DNA of 64,000 nucleotides, from contig CAJTMU010000008.1 in assembly GCA_910577365.1 (NCBI GenBank), positions 1 to 64,000 of the forward strand. Reading direction: 5' to 3'. This document shows positions 52,116 to 61,407 of this stretch, in pieces; position 1 is the stretch's first letter, and each line of letters starts with the position of its first letter. The translations under genes were made by a program, and so were the position numbers. The stretch is from an uncultured Oscillospiraceae bacterium. Lineage in GTDB: Bacteria; Bacillota; Clostridia; Oscillospirales; Ruminococcaceae. Below the pieces are notes generated by a model that saw only the letters and a list, made by a program, of their open reading frames with translations, was not told where the DNA came from and ran no database searches.

Positions 52116-54719
52116 TTATTGCGCGTGGTCTACCGCAAGTGAACCGTCGGAAACACCGATTTTTATGATATCTCCCTGCCTAACCTTATCAGCAAGTATC
52201 TCCTGAGCTATTAAAGTTTCAAGATTGCGCTGGATATACCTTTTAAGCGGACGCGCGCCGAAGTTGGGGTCGTAGCTCGCGTCAACGATAAACTGCTTTG
52301 CCTCGTCGCTTATGCTCAGCGTAAGCTGCTTATCCTTAAGACGCTTTTGCAGGTCGGCTGTCTGGATATCTATAATGCCGAATATTTCCGTCTTGGTAAG
52401 CGGCTTGTAGAATACTATCTCGTCAAGCCTGTTAAGGAACTCGGGGCGGAAAGAGCGCTTGAGAAGTGAATCCACCTCGCTTCTCGCTGCCTCGGAAATG
52501 CTGCCGTTTTCATCAATTCCGTCAAGAATAAACTGTGAGCCAAGATTTGAAGTCAGAATTATAATGGTGTTCTTGAAATCCACCGTTCTGCCCTGTCCGT
52601 CGGTTATATGACCGTCGTCGAGCACCTGAAGCAGCACGTTGAACACATCGGGGTGAGCCTTTTCAACCTCGTCGAACAGCACAACGGAGTAGGGCTTGCG
52701 GCGCACCGCTTCGGTAAGCTGTCCGCCCTCCTCATATCCGACATATCCCGGAGGCGCTCCGATAAGGCGGGAGACGCTGTATTTCTCCATATACTCGCTC
52801 ATATCCAGCCGCACGATATTGTGCTCGTCATCGAAAAGCGATTCCGCCAGCGCCTTGGCAAGCTCCGTCTTGCCCACGCCCGTAGGACCTAAAAACAGGA
52901 ACGAACCCAGCGGCTTTCTCGGGTCGTTGATACCCGCGCGGGAGCGCATTATCGCCTCGGTAACGCGCCTTACAGCCTCGTCCTGCCCCTTTACGCGCCT
53001 GTGGAGTGTTTCTCCGAGTGTCAGAATTTTCTGACGCTCTCCCTCTACCAGCTTCGCCACGGGGATACCCGTCCACCGTGCCACAATGCGCGCTATCTCC
53101 TCCTCGGAGACCTTGTCACGCAGCAGAGAGTTCGCTTTTGCCTGCTCCGCCGTTTCCTCCTCGTGCTGAAGCTCTGCCTGAAGCTTGGGCAGTTTTCCAT
53201 ACTGAAGCTCCGCTGCCTTGTTAAGGTTATAATCCAGCTTCGCTTTCTCTATCTCCGCGTTGGTGTTCTCTATTTCCTTGCGAAGCTCCTGAACGCGGGT
53301 AATGGCGTTCTTCTCGTTCTCCCATCTCGCTTTCATCGCGGTGAATCTGTCGCGCATCTCGGCAAGCTCCTTCTGAATATCAGCAAGGTGCTCCTGCGAA
53401 AGCTTATCGGTTTCCTTTTTCAAAGCCGCTTCCTCTATCTCGTGCTGCATTATGCTTCGGGATATCTCGTCAAGCTCGGCGGGCATGGAATCCATCTCCG
53501 TCCTTATCATGGCGCAGGCTTCATCCACAAGGTCTATCGCCTTGTCGGGCAGAAATCTGTCCGTGATATAGCGGTTGGAGAGCGTCGCGGCGGCGATTAT
53601 GGCGCTGTCCTGTATCTTCACGCCATGGAACACCTCATAGCGCTCCTTAAGTCCGCGAAGTATCGAGATGGAGTCCTCCACGGTAGGCTCGTCCACCAGC
53701 ACTGTCTGGAAGCGGCGCTCAAGCGCGGGGTCTTTTTCGATATATTTGCCGTATTCGTCAAGAGTGGTCGCGCCAATACAGTGAAGCTCGCCGCGCGCCA
53801 GCATGGGCTTCAGCAGATTGCCCGCGTCCATCGCGCCGCCCGATTTTCCCGCGCCGACTATCAGATGCAGCTCGTCAATAAACAGGATAATGCGCCCGTC
53901 GCTCTTCTTGACCTCCTGAAGCACTGCCTTAAGGCGCTCCTCAAACTCTCCCTGATATTTCGCGCCCGCGATAAGAGCACCCATATCAAGCGAAAACAGC
54001 TTTCTGTCCTTTAGGTTTGAGGGAACGTCGCCGCGCACTATTCTGAGCGCCAGCCCCTCCGCTATCGCTGTCTTGCCCACACCCGGCTCTCCTATAAGGC
54101 AGGGGTTGTTTTTGGTCTTGCGGGAGAGTATACGGATAACGTTGCGTATCTCGCTGTCGCGTCCTATCACGGGATCAAGCTTGTTAGCGCGCGCAAGCTC
54201 CACTAAATCCTGCCCGTACTTGTTAAGTACATCGTAGGTTTCCTCGGGATTTTGCGAGGTTACGCGGGCGCTGCCGCGTATCTCGGAAATTGCTTTCAGC
54301 AAGCGATTCTTTTCAATTCCAAAGCTCCTGAAAATACCCGTAATACCGCTGCCCGCCTTTTCCGCCAGAGCCAGCAGCAGGTGCTCTACGGAAACGTACT
54401 CGTCCTTCATGTGCTGCGCCTGCTTTTCCGCCTCGGTAAAGGACTTGTCAAGGTCGGGAGATATCAGTATCTTTCCCGCCTCTCTGCCGCTGCCCGTAAC
54501 TCTCGGCAGACCCTCGACAAACTTCAGCGCGGCGGTCTTTACCGCACCCGCGTCGATGCTCATTCTGGTGATTATCTGCGGAACAAGCCCGCCGTCATCT
54601 GCCAGCAGTGCATACAGCAGGTGCTCCTGCTCAACGCAGTTGTTCTGATAGCTTATGGACAGATCCTGAGCCTCTTGCACCGCTTCCATCGTCTTTTGTG
54701 TGAATTTGTTCGGATTCAT
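52116..54719 (-). CDS. clpB: chaperone ATPase ClpB
   Basis: The 867-residue disaggregase has an N-domain (MNPNKFTQKTMEAVQEAQDL), NBD1 with Walker A GEPGVGKTAIAEGL, a long coiled-coil middle domain (about 400-530), and NBD2 with GPTGVGKTELAKAL. The middle domain length is typical of ClpB rather than ClpC. It resolves aggregates with DnaK. It follows the ribbon-helix-helix gene by 52 bases and shares its promoter. Confidence 0.96.
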   Translation of the reverse strand: MNPNKFTQKTMEAVQEAQDLSISYQNNCVEQEHLLYALLADDGGLVPQIITRMSIDAGAVKTAALKFVEGLPRVTGSGREAGKILISPDLDKSFTEAEKQAQHMKDEYVSVEHLLLALAEKAGSGITGIFRSFGIEKNRLLKAISEIRGSARVTSQNPEETYDVLNKYGQDLVELARANKLDPVIGRDSEIRNVIRILSRKTKNNPCLIGEPGVGKTAIAEGLALRIVRGDVPSNLKDRKLFSLDMGALIAGAKYQGEFEERLKAVLQEVKKSDGRIILFIDELHLIVGAGKSGGAMDAGNLLKPMLARGELHCIGATTLDEYGKYIEKDPALERRFQTVLVDEPTVEDSISILRGLKERYEVFHGVKIQDSAIIAAATLSNRYITDRFLPDKAIDLVDEACAMIRTEMDSMPAELDEISRSIMQHEIEEAALKKETDKLSQEHLADIQKELAEMRDRFTAMKARWENEKNAITRVQELRKEIENTNAEIEKAKLDYNLNKAAELQYGKLPKLQAELQHEEETAEQAKANSLLRDKVSEEEIARIVARWTGIPVAKLVEGERQKILTLGETLHRRVKGQDEAVRRVTEAIMRSRAGINDPRKPLGSFLFLGPTGVGKTELAKALAESLFDDEHNIVRLDMSEYMEKYSVSRLIGAPPGYVGYEEGGQLTEAVRRKPYSVVLFDEVEKAHPDVFNVLLQVLDDGHITDGQGRTVDFKNTIIILTSNLGSQFILDGIDENGSISEAARSEVDSLLKRSFRPEFLNRLDEIVFYKPLTKTEIFGIIDIQTADLQKRLKDKQLTLSISDEAKQFIVDASYDPNFGARPLKRYIQRNLETLIAQEILADKVRQGDIIKIGVSDGSLAVDHAQ

Positions 54720-54771
54720 AATTATAACCCCCTTTTCGGTTAATTGTTTATTGTTTACAATTTGTTAGCAT

Positions 54772-55434
54772 TCAGATTATGACCGATTGCCTGATTATTT
54801 CGTGCGCGTACCCCTCCTCCGCCGCTGACGCGGCTGCCGAAACGTCGGGAAGCTCCGCGAAAAAGCGCTTCATAACACCGTCGAACATCGCCATATAGTC
54901 CGCAACCGCCATTCCCAGCTCCTCGTCGGTTATGCTTTCTGAAGGCATACTCAGCGTTCTGGAGAACCTGCCGTTTTCAATAGTATATACTATGTTGCGG
55001 TTGAGGGAAGCTGCTATATACTTCTGCTCCAGCGCTGCCCAGCAGCTGAAGAAGCCCGTAAGGTCCTCTATCAGCTCCGCGTTGCGTGTGCGGAACGCCA
55101 CCCGTAGCTCCCCCGCCTTTCTTTCACCTCGTGAATAGATTTCAACGGAATACCGTATCGTGGGCTTGTATCGGTATTTAAGAGTTGAGCGGCAGGAAAG
55201 CGTACTGCCCGATGACTGCTCCGTCAAGTAAAACTCGCCGTTCATGGAGTTTTGCAGCGCCGCAAGTATATCGCGCAGGCGCATTTCTGGTGTGATATAT
55301 GCCACACGCTCCGCCAGCAGCTGATTTATCATCGCGGAACGGCTCAATCCCGCGCTGCGCGCCATGATATCTACCGCTTCCACAACGCTGTCAGACAACA
55401 CAAGACTGTATATGCTCTTGTCCGTTTCTACCAC
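54772..55434 (-). CDS. ribbon-helix-helix protein upstream of clpB
   Basis: The 220-residue protein opens with an RHH-like segment (YSLVLSDSVVEAVDIMARSA, then SRSAMINQLLAERVAYIT). A roughly 170-residue C-terminal domain follows, with TLKYRYKPTIRYSVEIYSRG and a helical region (DLTGFFSCWAALEQKYIAAS). I do not recognise the C-terminal family. Co-transcription with clpB suggests heat-shock regulation or protein quality control. No CtsR or HrcA/CIRCE site is visible here. Confidence 0.7.
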   Translation of the reverse strand: MVETDKSIYSLVLSDSVVEAVDIMARSAGLSRSAMINQLLAERVAYITPEMRLRDILAALQNSMNGEFYLTEQSSGSTLSCRSTLKYRYKPTIRYSVEIYSRGERKAGELRVAFRTRNAELIEDLTGFFSCWAALEQKYIAASLNRNIVYTIENGRFSRTLSMPSESITDEELGMAVADYMAMFDGVMKRFFAELPDVSAAASAAEEGYAHEIIRQSVII

Positions 55435-55467
55435 TCCTTCACCATAAATCGTTGCCTTGTATTAATA

Positions 55468-55496
55468 ATTGTAACATATTTTTAATAACTTGTCAA
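55468..55496 (-). promoter_or_regulatory. sigma-A promoter of the RHH-clpB operon
   Basis: On the minus strand: TTGACA (55491-55496), a 17-base spacer, TACAAT (55468-55473). No CIRCE inverted repeat is seen nearby. Confidence 0.8.
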
Positions 55497-55696
55497 GCAT
55501 TTTTAATAATTTTCTTTGCGTTTTTTAGAAATATTCTTTGTAAACTTTGATCTAATTTAAATAGAAAGATATTTATCGACGTCGGGCTGCCCGACAGCAT
55601 ATCAATATTTAAGTTGAACTTGCGTTCATAAAATTTATACCGTAACATGAAGTTGCACAGAAAATTCTGCTGTGCAGCAAAAACGCAAAATTCCTG

Positions 55697-55725
55697 TTGA
55701 TTTTTATGCCAAAATGATGTATAAT
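55697..55725 (+). promoter_or_regulatory. sigma-A promoter of the ppa operon
   Basis: TTGATT (55697-55702), a 17-base spacer, TATAAT (55720-55725). Confidence 0.7.
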
Positions 55726-55776
55726 AAAAACAAACAGGCTGCCGCAAAAAAGCGGCGGCAAGAAAGGACATATGAT

Positions 55777-56346
55777 ATGAACGTATGGCATGATGTAGCC
55801 CCGGAAAGGATCACCCCCACGGATTTTCTGGCGGTGATAGAAATTGAAAAGGGAAGCAAGAAAAAATATGAGCTTGACAAGCAGACGGGCTTGATAATCC
55901 TTGACAGGATACTTTACACCTCCACACACTATCCCGCGAATTACGGGTTCATTCCCCGCACGCTGGCGGACGACGGCGACCCGCTTGACGTGCTGCTGCT
56001 CTGCAACGAGCCGATAAACCCGCTTGTGTTGGTGCAGTGCTATCCCATCGGAGTAATCACCATGCTTGATAACGGCAGGAACGACGAAAAGATAATCGCT
56101 ATCCCCTTTGAAGACCCCACTTACAACGCTTACCGCGGGATAGAGGCTCTTCCCAGCCACATCTTTGAGGAAATGCGGCATTTCTTCTCGGTATACAAGC
56201 AGCTTGAGGGCAAGGAGACCGCCGTAAACGAGGTCATGGGACAAAAGGCGGCTGTCGAGGTTATACGCCAATGTATAGATAACTACAACGAAATTTACGG
56301 AAACCGCAATAAAGAAAATCCCGGCAAAAAGGATGGGAAGAAATGA
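55777..56346 (+). CDS. ppa: inorganic pyrophosphatase, family I
   Basis: The 189-residue enzyme has FLAVIEIEKGSKKKYELDKQ, HYPANYGFIPRTLADDGDPL with the signature Asp residues, and DNYNEIYGN near the end. It hydrolyses pyrophosphate to phosphate. The start at 55777 follows AAAGGA and begins at MNVWHDVAPE, where homology starts. It overlaps maf by 4 bases (ATGA). Confidence 0.93.
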   Translation: MNVWHDVAPERITPTDFLAVIEIEKGSKKKYELDKQTGLIILDRILYTSTHYPANYGFIPRTLADDGDPLDVLLLCNEPINPLVLVQCYPIGVITMLDNGRNDEKIIAIPFEDPTYNAYRGIEALPSHIFEEMRHFFSVYKQLEGKETAVNEVMGQKAAVEVIRQCIDNYNEIYGNRNKENPGKKDGKK

Positions 56347-56900
56347 TACTTGCCAGCGCTTCGCCCCGCCGCCGCGAGCTTCTGGGGCTGATAACAGATG
56401 ATTTTAAAGTAATTCCCGCAACTGGCGAGGAGAATATTCCCGAAGGTACTTCGCCCGAGGATGCCGTGCGGCTTCTTGCGGAGCGGAAGGCACACGAGAT
56501 TTATTCCGCTAACCGAGGCGAGGTGATAATCGCCGCGGACACCGTCGTAGCGGTCGGCGGAGAAATTCTCGGCAAGCCGCGGAACGAAAAGCACGCCGCC
56601 GAAATGCTCAAATTCCTTTCGGGGCGGCGGCATTCCGTGTTTACGGGGGTATGCGTTATTTTTGCAGACGGAAGCCGCGAGATATTTGCCGAGGAAACCG
56701 CCGTAGATTTCTATCCGCTTTCCGAAGCGGAAATAGACAATTATGTCGCTTCGGGGGAGCCTATGGACAAGGCGGGCGCTTACGGCATTCAGGGGCGCGG
56801 TGCTCTGATTGTTAAAGGCATTGTCGGGGATTATTATAATGTTATGGGTCTGCCCGTCGGCAGGCTTAACGCGGCGCTGAAAAGCAGAGGTTCTTTATGA
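56343..56900 (+). CDS. maf: Maf-family nucleotide pyrophosphatase
   Basis: The 185-residue protein begins MILASASPRRRELLGLI. IIAADTVVAVGGEILGKPRN and KAGAYGIQGRGALIVKGIVG are Maf signatures. Maf proteins cleave modified or canonical nucleoside triphosphates and are linked to septum formation. It overlaps both neighbours by 4 bases. Confidence 0.94.
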   Translation: MILASASPRRRELLGLITDDFKVIPATGEENIPEGTSPEDAVRLLAERKAHEIYSANRGEVIIAADTVVAVGGEILGKPRNEKHAAEMLKFLSGRRHSVFTGVCVIFADGSREIFAEETAVDFYPLSEAEIDNYVASGEPMDKAGAYGIQGRGALIVKGIVGDYYNVMGLPVGRLNAALKSRGSL

Positions 56901-57241
56901 AAAAGTGCAAAAAATGCGGCGGGATATATCCCGATGATATGAAGCTGTGCGGCAATTGCGGCGGACGGCTGAAAGCCCTAAGTGTAAGAGGCGGAACCAA
57001 GTCCGAGCCGCAGCAGGAAAATCCCTTGCAGACTTACCCCTATACTCTTACGCGTACCCCCTCCAGAGACGCCGCTCCCGAGCACATAAAGGCAAGCGCG
57101 CCCGTGTGCCCCAACTGTCAAAGCGCCAATATAAAGCGAATAGGAACGATTTCGAGAGCCATTTCAATAAAGGTGTGGGGTGCGGCAAGCGGAAAGCTCG
57201 GCAAGAACATGGAATGCAGAAGCTGTGGGTATAAATGGTAG
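56897..57241 (+). CDS. double zinc-ribbon protein
   Basis: The 114-residue protein has CKKCGGIYPDDMKLCGNCGG at the N-terminus and CPNCQSANIKRIG...CRSCGYKW at the C-terminus, joined by a disordered Pro/Ser linker. Its function is unknown. It is the third gene of the ppa-maf operon. Confidence 0.8.
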   Translation: MKKCKKCGGIYPDDMKLCGNCGGRLKALSVRGGTKSEPQQENPLQTYPYTLTRTPSRDAAPEHIKASAPVCPNCQSANIKRIGTISRAISIKVWGAASGKLGKNMECRSCGYKW

Positions 57242-57331
57242 AAAGCGAAAACATTAAGCCGACAGCACCGATCACAGACAGAAATATAAAATGGTTTGAT
57301 AAAATCAGAGTGATAAATCAGAATTCGGCAG

Positions 57332-57547
57332 GTGAATACATGCGAAAAATTGGTTGTTCTTGTTGGTTCCAACGGTATGGGAAAAAGCTCAACAGCGAAA
57401 GCTTTTATGCAGCGACATAAAAAATGTGAATATATCGATTTGGAAGCTTGCAGAGCAATAAACCTATTTTCTTTTACACCTGCAACGAAAAAAGCGGTAA
57501 AAGAGGCTTTATGGATATACGAAATGAAGTTGTCGGAAGAGCTTTAA
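57332..57547 (+). pseudogene. fragment of a P-loop ATPase
   Basis: The 71-codon frame has VVLVGSNGMGKSSTAKAF, a Walker A in a GSNGxGKSS context, then CRAINLFSFTPATKKAVKEA and a stop. Intact AAA-like proteins would continue for well over 100 residues. It looks like a truncated remnant between the zinc-ribbon gene and the T-box leader. Confidence 0.55.
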
Positions 57548-57638
57548 ATCTTACCTGTTTTGAAACATGACAGTCCAAATTAAAAGTATAAACAATAACT
57601 GTCAACACGGGAGGGAAAATGAAAAAATATTTATCCTC

Positions 57639-57667
57639 TTGACAAACTGCCTATGTTGTGGTAAAAT
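57639..57667 (+). promoter_or_regulatory. sigma-A promoter of leuS
   Basis: TTGACA (57639-57644), a 17-base spacer, TAAAAT (57662-57667), upstream of the T-box leader. Confidence 0.8.
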
Positions 57668-57673
57668 AACGAT

Positions 57674-57938
57674 AATAGTTTTAAACGCGGCGAAGGGAAA
57701 CAAAACCGCTGCGCACCTTTTCAGAGAGCTGTTGGCAGGTGAAAAACGGCAGGTGGCGCGGATAATAGCTCCTCCCCGAGCGGAAGCGCCGAACAGGGCG
57801 CGCGGAAGCGCGGTTTTATTAGGCGGTTACGGGTTCTCCCGTTACAGAGATCAAAGCGGGCGTTGCGCCAATTAAGAGTGGTACCGTGGAGCCGTGTGTA
57901 AGACTTCATCTCTTTTGTGAGATGGAGTCTTTTTTATT
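57674..57938 (+). promoter_or_regulatory. T-box riboswitch of leuS
   Basis: The leader has the Stem I distal blocks (CAGAGAGC...GGCAGGTGAAAA), the antiterminator T-box AAGAGTGGTACCGTGG near 57874-57889, and a terminator stem AAGACT-CATCTC / GAGATG-AGTCTT near 57900-57932 followed by T6. Uncharged tRNA-Leu binding would prevent termination. A CTC triplet at 57769-57771 is a plausible specifier. Reading the specifier is tentative. Confidence 0.88.
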
Positions 57939-57949
57939 GCTGTCATATG

Positions 57950-58000
57950 TGCAATAATCGCTCACGCGGTAAAGCAATGCCGAAAAATTTCAAATTAAAA
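57950..58000 (+). repeat. partial interspersed element, copy 10
   Basis: TGCCGAAAAATTTCAAATTA resembles the right end of the family and leads to the leuS ribosome site. The left end is missing, overlapped by the T-box leader. Confidence 0.5.
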
Positions 58001-58020
58001 TCAGAAAGGATCATAAAAAC

Positions 58021-60444
58021 ATGAATTACAATTTTACCGCCATTGAAAACAAATGGCAGAAATACTGGCTGGAGCACCGCACATTCCACGCCGAGAACGA
58101 CTACTCCAAGCCGAAGTTTTACGCGCTGGTGGAGTTCCCCTACCCCAGCGGGCAGGGATTGCACATAGGTCACCCGCGCCCCTACACGGCTATGGATATC
58201 GTGGCGAGGAAGCGCAGAATGCAGGGCTACAACGTGCTGTTCCCCATGGGCTATGACGCGTTCGGACTGCCTACGGAAAATTTCGCTATAAAGAACAAGA
58301 TACACCCCGCCATAGTTACGGAGAACAATATCAACCGTTTCCGTTCACAGATGCAGGCACTGGGGCTTTCGTTCGACTGGGAGAGAGAAGTAAATACCAC
58401 CGATCCCAAATATTTCAAGTGGACGCAGTTTATCTTTCTGAAGCTGTTCAAGGCGGGTCTTGCGTACAAGAAAGAAATGAGCGTTAACTGGTGCACCTCC
58501 TGCAAGGTGGTTCTTGCTAACGAGGAGGTAGTGAACGGCGTTTGCGAGCGCTGCGGCGGCGAGGTCGTGCACAAGGTAAAGAGCCAGTGGATGCTGAAAA
58601 TAACCGAGTACGCCCAGCGCCTGCTGGACGACCTTAAGGACGTGGATTATTTCGAGAAGATAAAGACCGCGCAGTCCAACTGGATAGGGCGCTCCACGGG
58701 TGCCGAGGTGAATTTCACCACCACGGCGGGGGATACCCTCACAGTATACACCACACGCCCCGACACGCTTTTCGGTGCAACTTATATGGTAATATCCCCC
58801 GAGCACCCGCTTATCGAAAAGTGGGCGGAGCGTATTTCCAATATGGACGCGGTAAAGGTTTATCAGGCGGAAGCCGCCAAAAAGTCCGACTTTGACCGCA
58901 CCGAGATGAACAAGGACAAAACGGGCGTAAAGCTTGAGGGAGTAAGAGCGGTAAATCCCGTAAACGGCACGGAGATACCGATATTTATTTCAGATTACGT
59001 TCTGATGAGCTACGGCACGGGCGCTATCATGGCAGTACCCGCGCACGACACCCGCGACTGGGAGTTTGCCAAGAAATTCGGTCTGCCCATCATCGAAGTT
59101 GTCAAGGGCGGCGAGGACGTTCAGAAGGAAGCTTTCACCGACTGCGCGACGGGCGTGCTGACCAACTCCGATTTCCTGAACGGACTTTCGGTAGAGGACG
59201 CTAAGGTAAAAATAAAGCAGTGGCTCACGGAAAAAGGCATAGGTCACGAAAAGGTCAACTTCAAGCTGCGCGACTGGGTATTCTCACGCCAAAGATACTG
59301 GGGCGAACCTATCCCCGTTGTGTACTGCGAGAAGTGCGGCTGGGTAGCTCTGCCCGAAAGCGAGCTTCCGCTGGAGCTTCCCGAGGTGGAGAGCTATATG
59401 CCCACCGACAACGGTGAAAGCCCCCTCGCGACGCTGGACAGCTTTATCAACACCACCTGCCCCCACTGCGGCGGTCCCGCAAAGAGGGAAACGGACACCA
59501 TGCCTCAGTGGGCGGGTTCGAGCTGGTATTTCCTGCGCTACTGCGACCCCACCAACGACAAGGAGCTTGCGAGCAAGGAGGCTCTCGAATACTGGATGCC
59601 CGTCGACTGGTACAATGGCGGCATGGAGCACACCACGCTCCACCTGCTTTACAGCCGCTTCTGGCACAAATTCCTGTACGACGAGGGATACGTTCCATGC
59701 AAGGAGCCGTATATGAAGCGCACCTCGCATGGAATGATACTCGGAAAAGACCCCAAGAACCCCGGCAAGTTCTGCAAGATGTCCAAATCCATGGGCAACG
59801 TCATCAATCCCGACGAGGTGGTGGCGGAATACGGCGCGGATACGGTAAGACTGTATGAGATGTTCGTCGGCGACTTTGAGAAAGCCGCTCCGTGGCAGGA
59901 GAACGGCATAAAGGGCTGCAAGCGCTTCCTCGACAGGGTGTGGAATATGTCGGAAAAGCTGAAGGACGGGGAGGAATACACCGACAAGCTCCGCGGCTCT
60001 ATGCACAAGACGATAAAGAAAGTCACTGAGGATATCGAAACGCTGAAATTCAACACCGCCATAGCGACGATGATGGCGCTGCTGAATGAAGCGGACGAGG
60101 CGGGCGGCTTCAACCGCGCGGAGTTTAAAACTTTGCTTATCCTGCTTAACCCGTTTGCTCCGCACATCACCGAGGAGCTTTTTGAAGCGCTGGGTTTCGG
60201 CATACTAAACGAACAGAAATGGTGTGAATACGACGAGAGCCTTTGTGTCGACAGCACCGTGGAGCTTGCCGTGCAGGTAAACGGCAAGGTTAAGGCGCGC
60301 TTTGACGCTCCCGTTGACAGCGACAGCGAAACGCTGGTGGGAATGGCTTTAGAGCTGCCCGAGATAAAGGCGCTGACCGACGGAAAGACTATCATAAAAA
60401 AGATTGCCGTGCCGAATAAGCTGGTCAATATCGTGGTTAAGTAA
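58021..60444 (+). CDS. leuS: leucyl-tRNA synthetase
   Basis: The 807-residue class I synthetase has the HIGH motif in LHIGHPRPYT near residue 42. The CP1 editing domain follows at about 220-410 (TTRPDTLFGATYMVISPEHP), and KMSKSMGN near residue 590. It charges tRNA-Leu and edits mischarged norvaline. The length is normal. The AAAGGA site and T-box leader lie upstream. Confidence 0.97.
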   Translation: MNYNFTAIENKWQKYWLEHRTFHAENDYSKPKFYALVEFPYPSGQGLHIGHPRPYTAMDIVARKRRMQGYNVLFPMGYDAFGLPTENFAIKNKIHPAIVTENNINRFRSQMQALGLSFDWEREVNTTDPKYFKWTQFIFLKLFKAGLAYKKEMSVNWCTSCKVVLANEEVVNGVCERCGGEVVHKVKSQWMLKITEYAQRLLDDLKDVDYFEKIKTAQSNWIGRSTGAEVNFTTTAGDTLTVYTTRPDTLFGATYMVISPEHPLIEKWAERISNMDAVKVYQAEAAKKSDFDRTEMNKDKTGVKLEGVRAVNPVNGTEIPIFISDYVLMSYGTGAIMAVPAHDTRDWEFAKKFGLPIIEVVKGGEDVQKEAFTDCATGVLTNSDFLNGLSVEDAKVKIKQWLTEKGIGHEKVNFKLRDWVFSRQRYWGEPIPVVYCEKCGWVALPESELPLELPEVESYMPTDNGESPLATLDSFINTTCPHCGGPAKRETDTMPQWAGSSWYFLRYCDPTNDKELASKEALEYWMPVDWYNGGMEHTTLHLLYSRFWHKFLYDEGYVPCKEPYMKRTSHGMILGKDPKNPGKFCKMSKSMGNVINPDEVVAEYGADTVRLYEMFVGDFEKAAPWQENGIKGCKRFLDRVWNMSEKLKDGEEYTDKLRGSMHKTIKKVTEDIETLKFNTAIATMMALLNEADEAGGFNRAEFKTLLILLNPFAPHITEELFEALGFGILNEQKWCEYDESLCVDSTVELAVQVNGKVKARFDAPVDSDSETLVGMALELPEIKALTDGKTIIKKIAVPNKLVNIVVK

Positions 60445-60548
60445 ATAGTTATAAAAGATAAAGGTCCTGTTTTTATTATCCGTACTGCTAACTTTGTAAA
60501 TCCTTTTTTCCTCTGCGCAAGAGGGTCAGAAATTTTGTGAAATTCCTA

Positions 60549-60576
60549 AATGGGAGCGCGTATTAACGCTCCCATT
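60549..60576 (+). terminator. hairpin downstream of leuS
   Basis: AATGGGAGCG (60549-60558) and CGCTCCCATT (60567-60576) form a perfect 10-bp stem with no clear T-run. Confidence 0.55.
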
Positions 60577-60597
60577 GAAATTATATGCAGGAGGATT

Positions 60598-60642
60598 ATG
60601 AAACCTCGAAACAGAATGCCGCATAAGCCGCTTTGTATGTGA
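60598..60642 (+). CDS. possible 14-residue peptide
   Basis: AGGAGG lies 4-5 bases before the ATG of MKPRNRMPHKPLCM. It overlaps the structured RNA at 60616 and might be a leader peptide. No other evidence of translation is visible. Confidence 0.25.
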   Translation: MKPRNRMPHKPLCM

Positions 60643-60707
60643 CAAAGCTTTAATGGGCAGGAAATAACCACGCAGCGGTGGGATACTCCTCTTTCCCAAA
60701 GCGGCAT
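60616..60707 (+). ncRNA. candidate structured RNA
   Basis: ATGCCGC (60616-60622) pairs with GCGGCAT (60701-60707). Inside are GCTTTGT-ATGTG-ACAAAGC and CCAC-GCAGC-GGTGG hairpins and TGGGA...TCCCA. The 3' strand can instead pair with GCCGCTTTG (60627-60635), giving two mutually exclusive folds. I cannot match it to a known riboswitch or sRNA. It is not a tRNA: no T-arm lies next to the terminal stem. Confidence 0.4.
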
Positions 60708-60792
60708 ATCTCCCCAACTAACATATATAATCCGCTGTGGCTGCCAGATTATATATACACTAAATTAAGTGATGATTAAATCGGAGGAAAAT

Positions 60793-61407
60793 ATGATAAA
60801 ATCCATTGCGCTTACTTTTGACGACGGACCGAACACCGTTACTACTCCGCAGGTGCTGGAAAAACTGGAGAAATATGGCGTAACGGCTTCCTTCTTTCTT
60901 GTGGGAAATAATATCAATGATGAAAGCGCCAAGATAGCAGAAAGGGCATATAAAGCCGGCTGTGAACTGAACAATCACAGCCTGACGCATTCGGTGATGC
61001 CAGATATGCCGGCAGATGAAATACGGCGAGAAATAGAAATAACCAACGGAAAAATACGCGCGATAAACGGAGATTTCCCTCGCTTTTTTCGCCCGCCATA
61101 TATCGCGGTAAACGAAACAATGCACGAAAATATAGATATGACGTTCATAGCGGGAATAGGTGCTGAGGACTGGAAGGACGAGGTATCCGCCGATTCACGC
61201 GCCGAAAAGATACTTTCACAGGTGAAAAGCGGGGATATCATACTGCTTCACGATATGGAAGGAAATTTCAGAACGGTAGATGCTCTGGATATGATTATAC
61301 CGGAGCTTTTGCGGCTTGAGTACCGTTTCCTTACTGTATCAGAGCTTTTTGCCGAGCATGGGACAACTCCCCGTCATGGAACGGTTTATACAAACGTTCT
61401 GCAATAA
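60793..61407 (+). CDS. polysaccharide deacetylase (NodB family) without signal peptide
   Basis: The 204-residue protein begins MIKSIALTFDDGPNTVTTPQ with the catalytic Asp pair. HSLTH provides metal-binding His residues and RPPY is present. Family members remove N-acetyl groups from peptidoglycan, chitin or similar glycans outside the cell. Here the NodB domain starts at the N-terminus with no leader, so it may act in the cytoplasm. GGAGG precedes the ATG. Confidence 0.88.
   Translation: MIKSIALTFDDGPNTVTTPQVLEKLEKYGVTASFFLVGNNINDESAKIAERAYKAGCELNNHSLTHSVMPDMPADEIRREIEITNGKIRAINGDFPRFFRPPYIAVNETMHENIDMTFIAGIGAEDWKDEVSADSRAEKILSQVKSGDIILLHDMEGNFRTVDALDMIIPELLRLEYRFLTVSELFAEHGTTPRHGTVYTNVLQ

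Noticed and set aside
53001..54014. Long open frame on the plus strand within clpB
   Set aside because: It lies inside a well-conserved gene on the other strand and shows no family resemblance.
57235..57420. A 61-residue frame overlapping the zinc-ribbon end
   Set aside because: It has no start site or family resemblance. The neighbouring P-loop frame explains the sequence better.
59284..60165. Long minus-strand frame opposite leuS
   Set aside because: It is fully inside leuS and composed of unlikely residues.
60616..60707. A tRNA gene with 7-bp terminal stem
   Set aside because: No T-arm lies next to the 3' strand and no anticodon loop is present.
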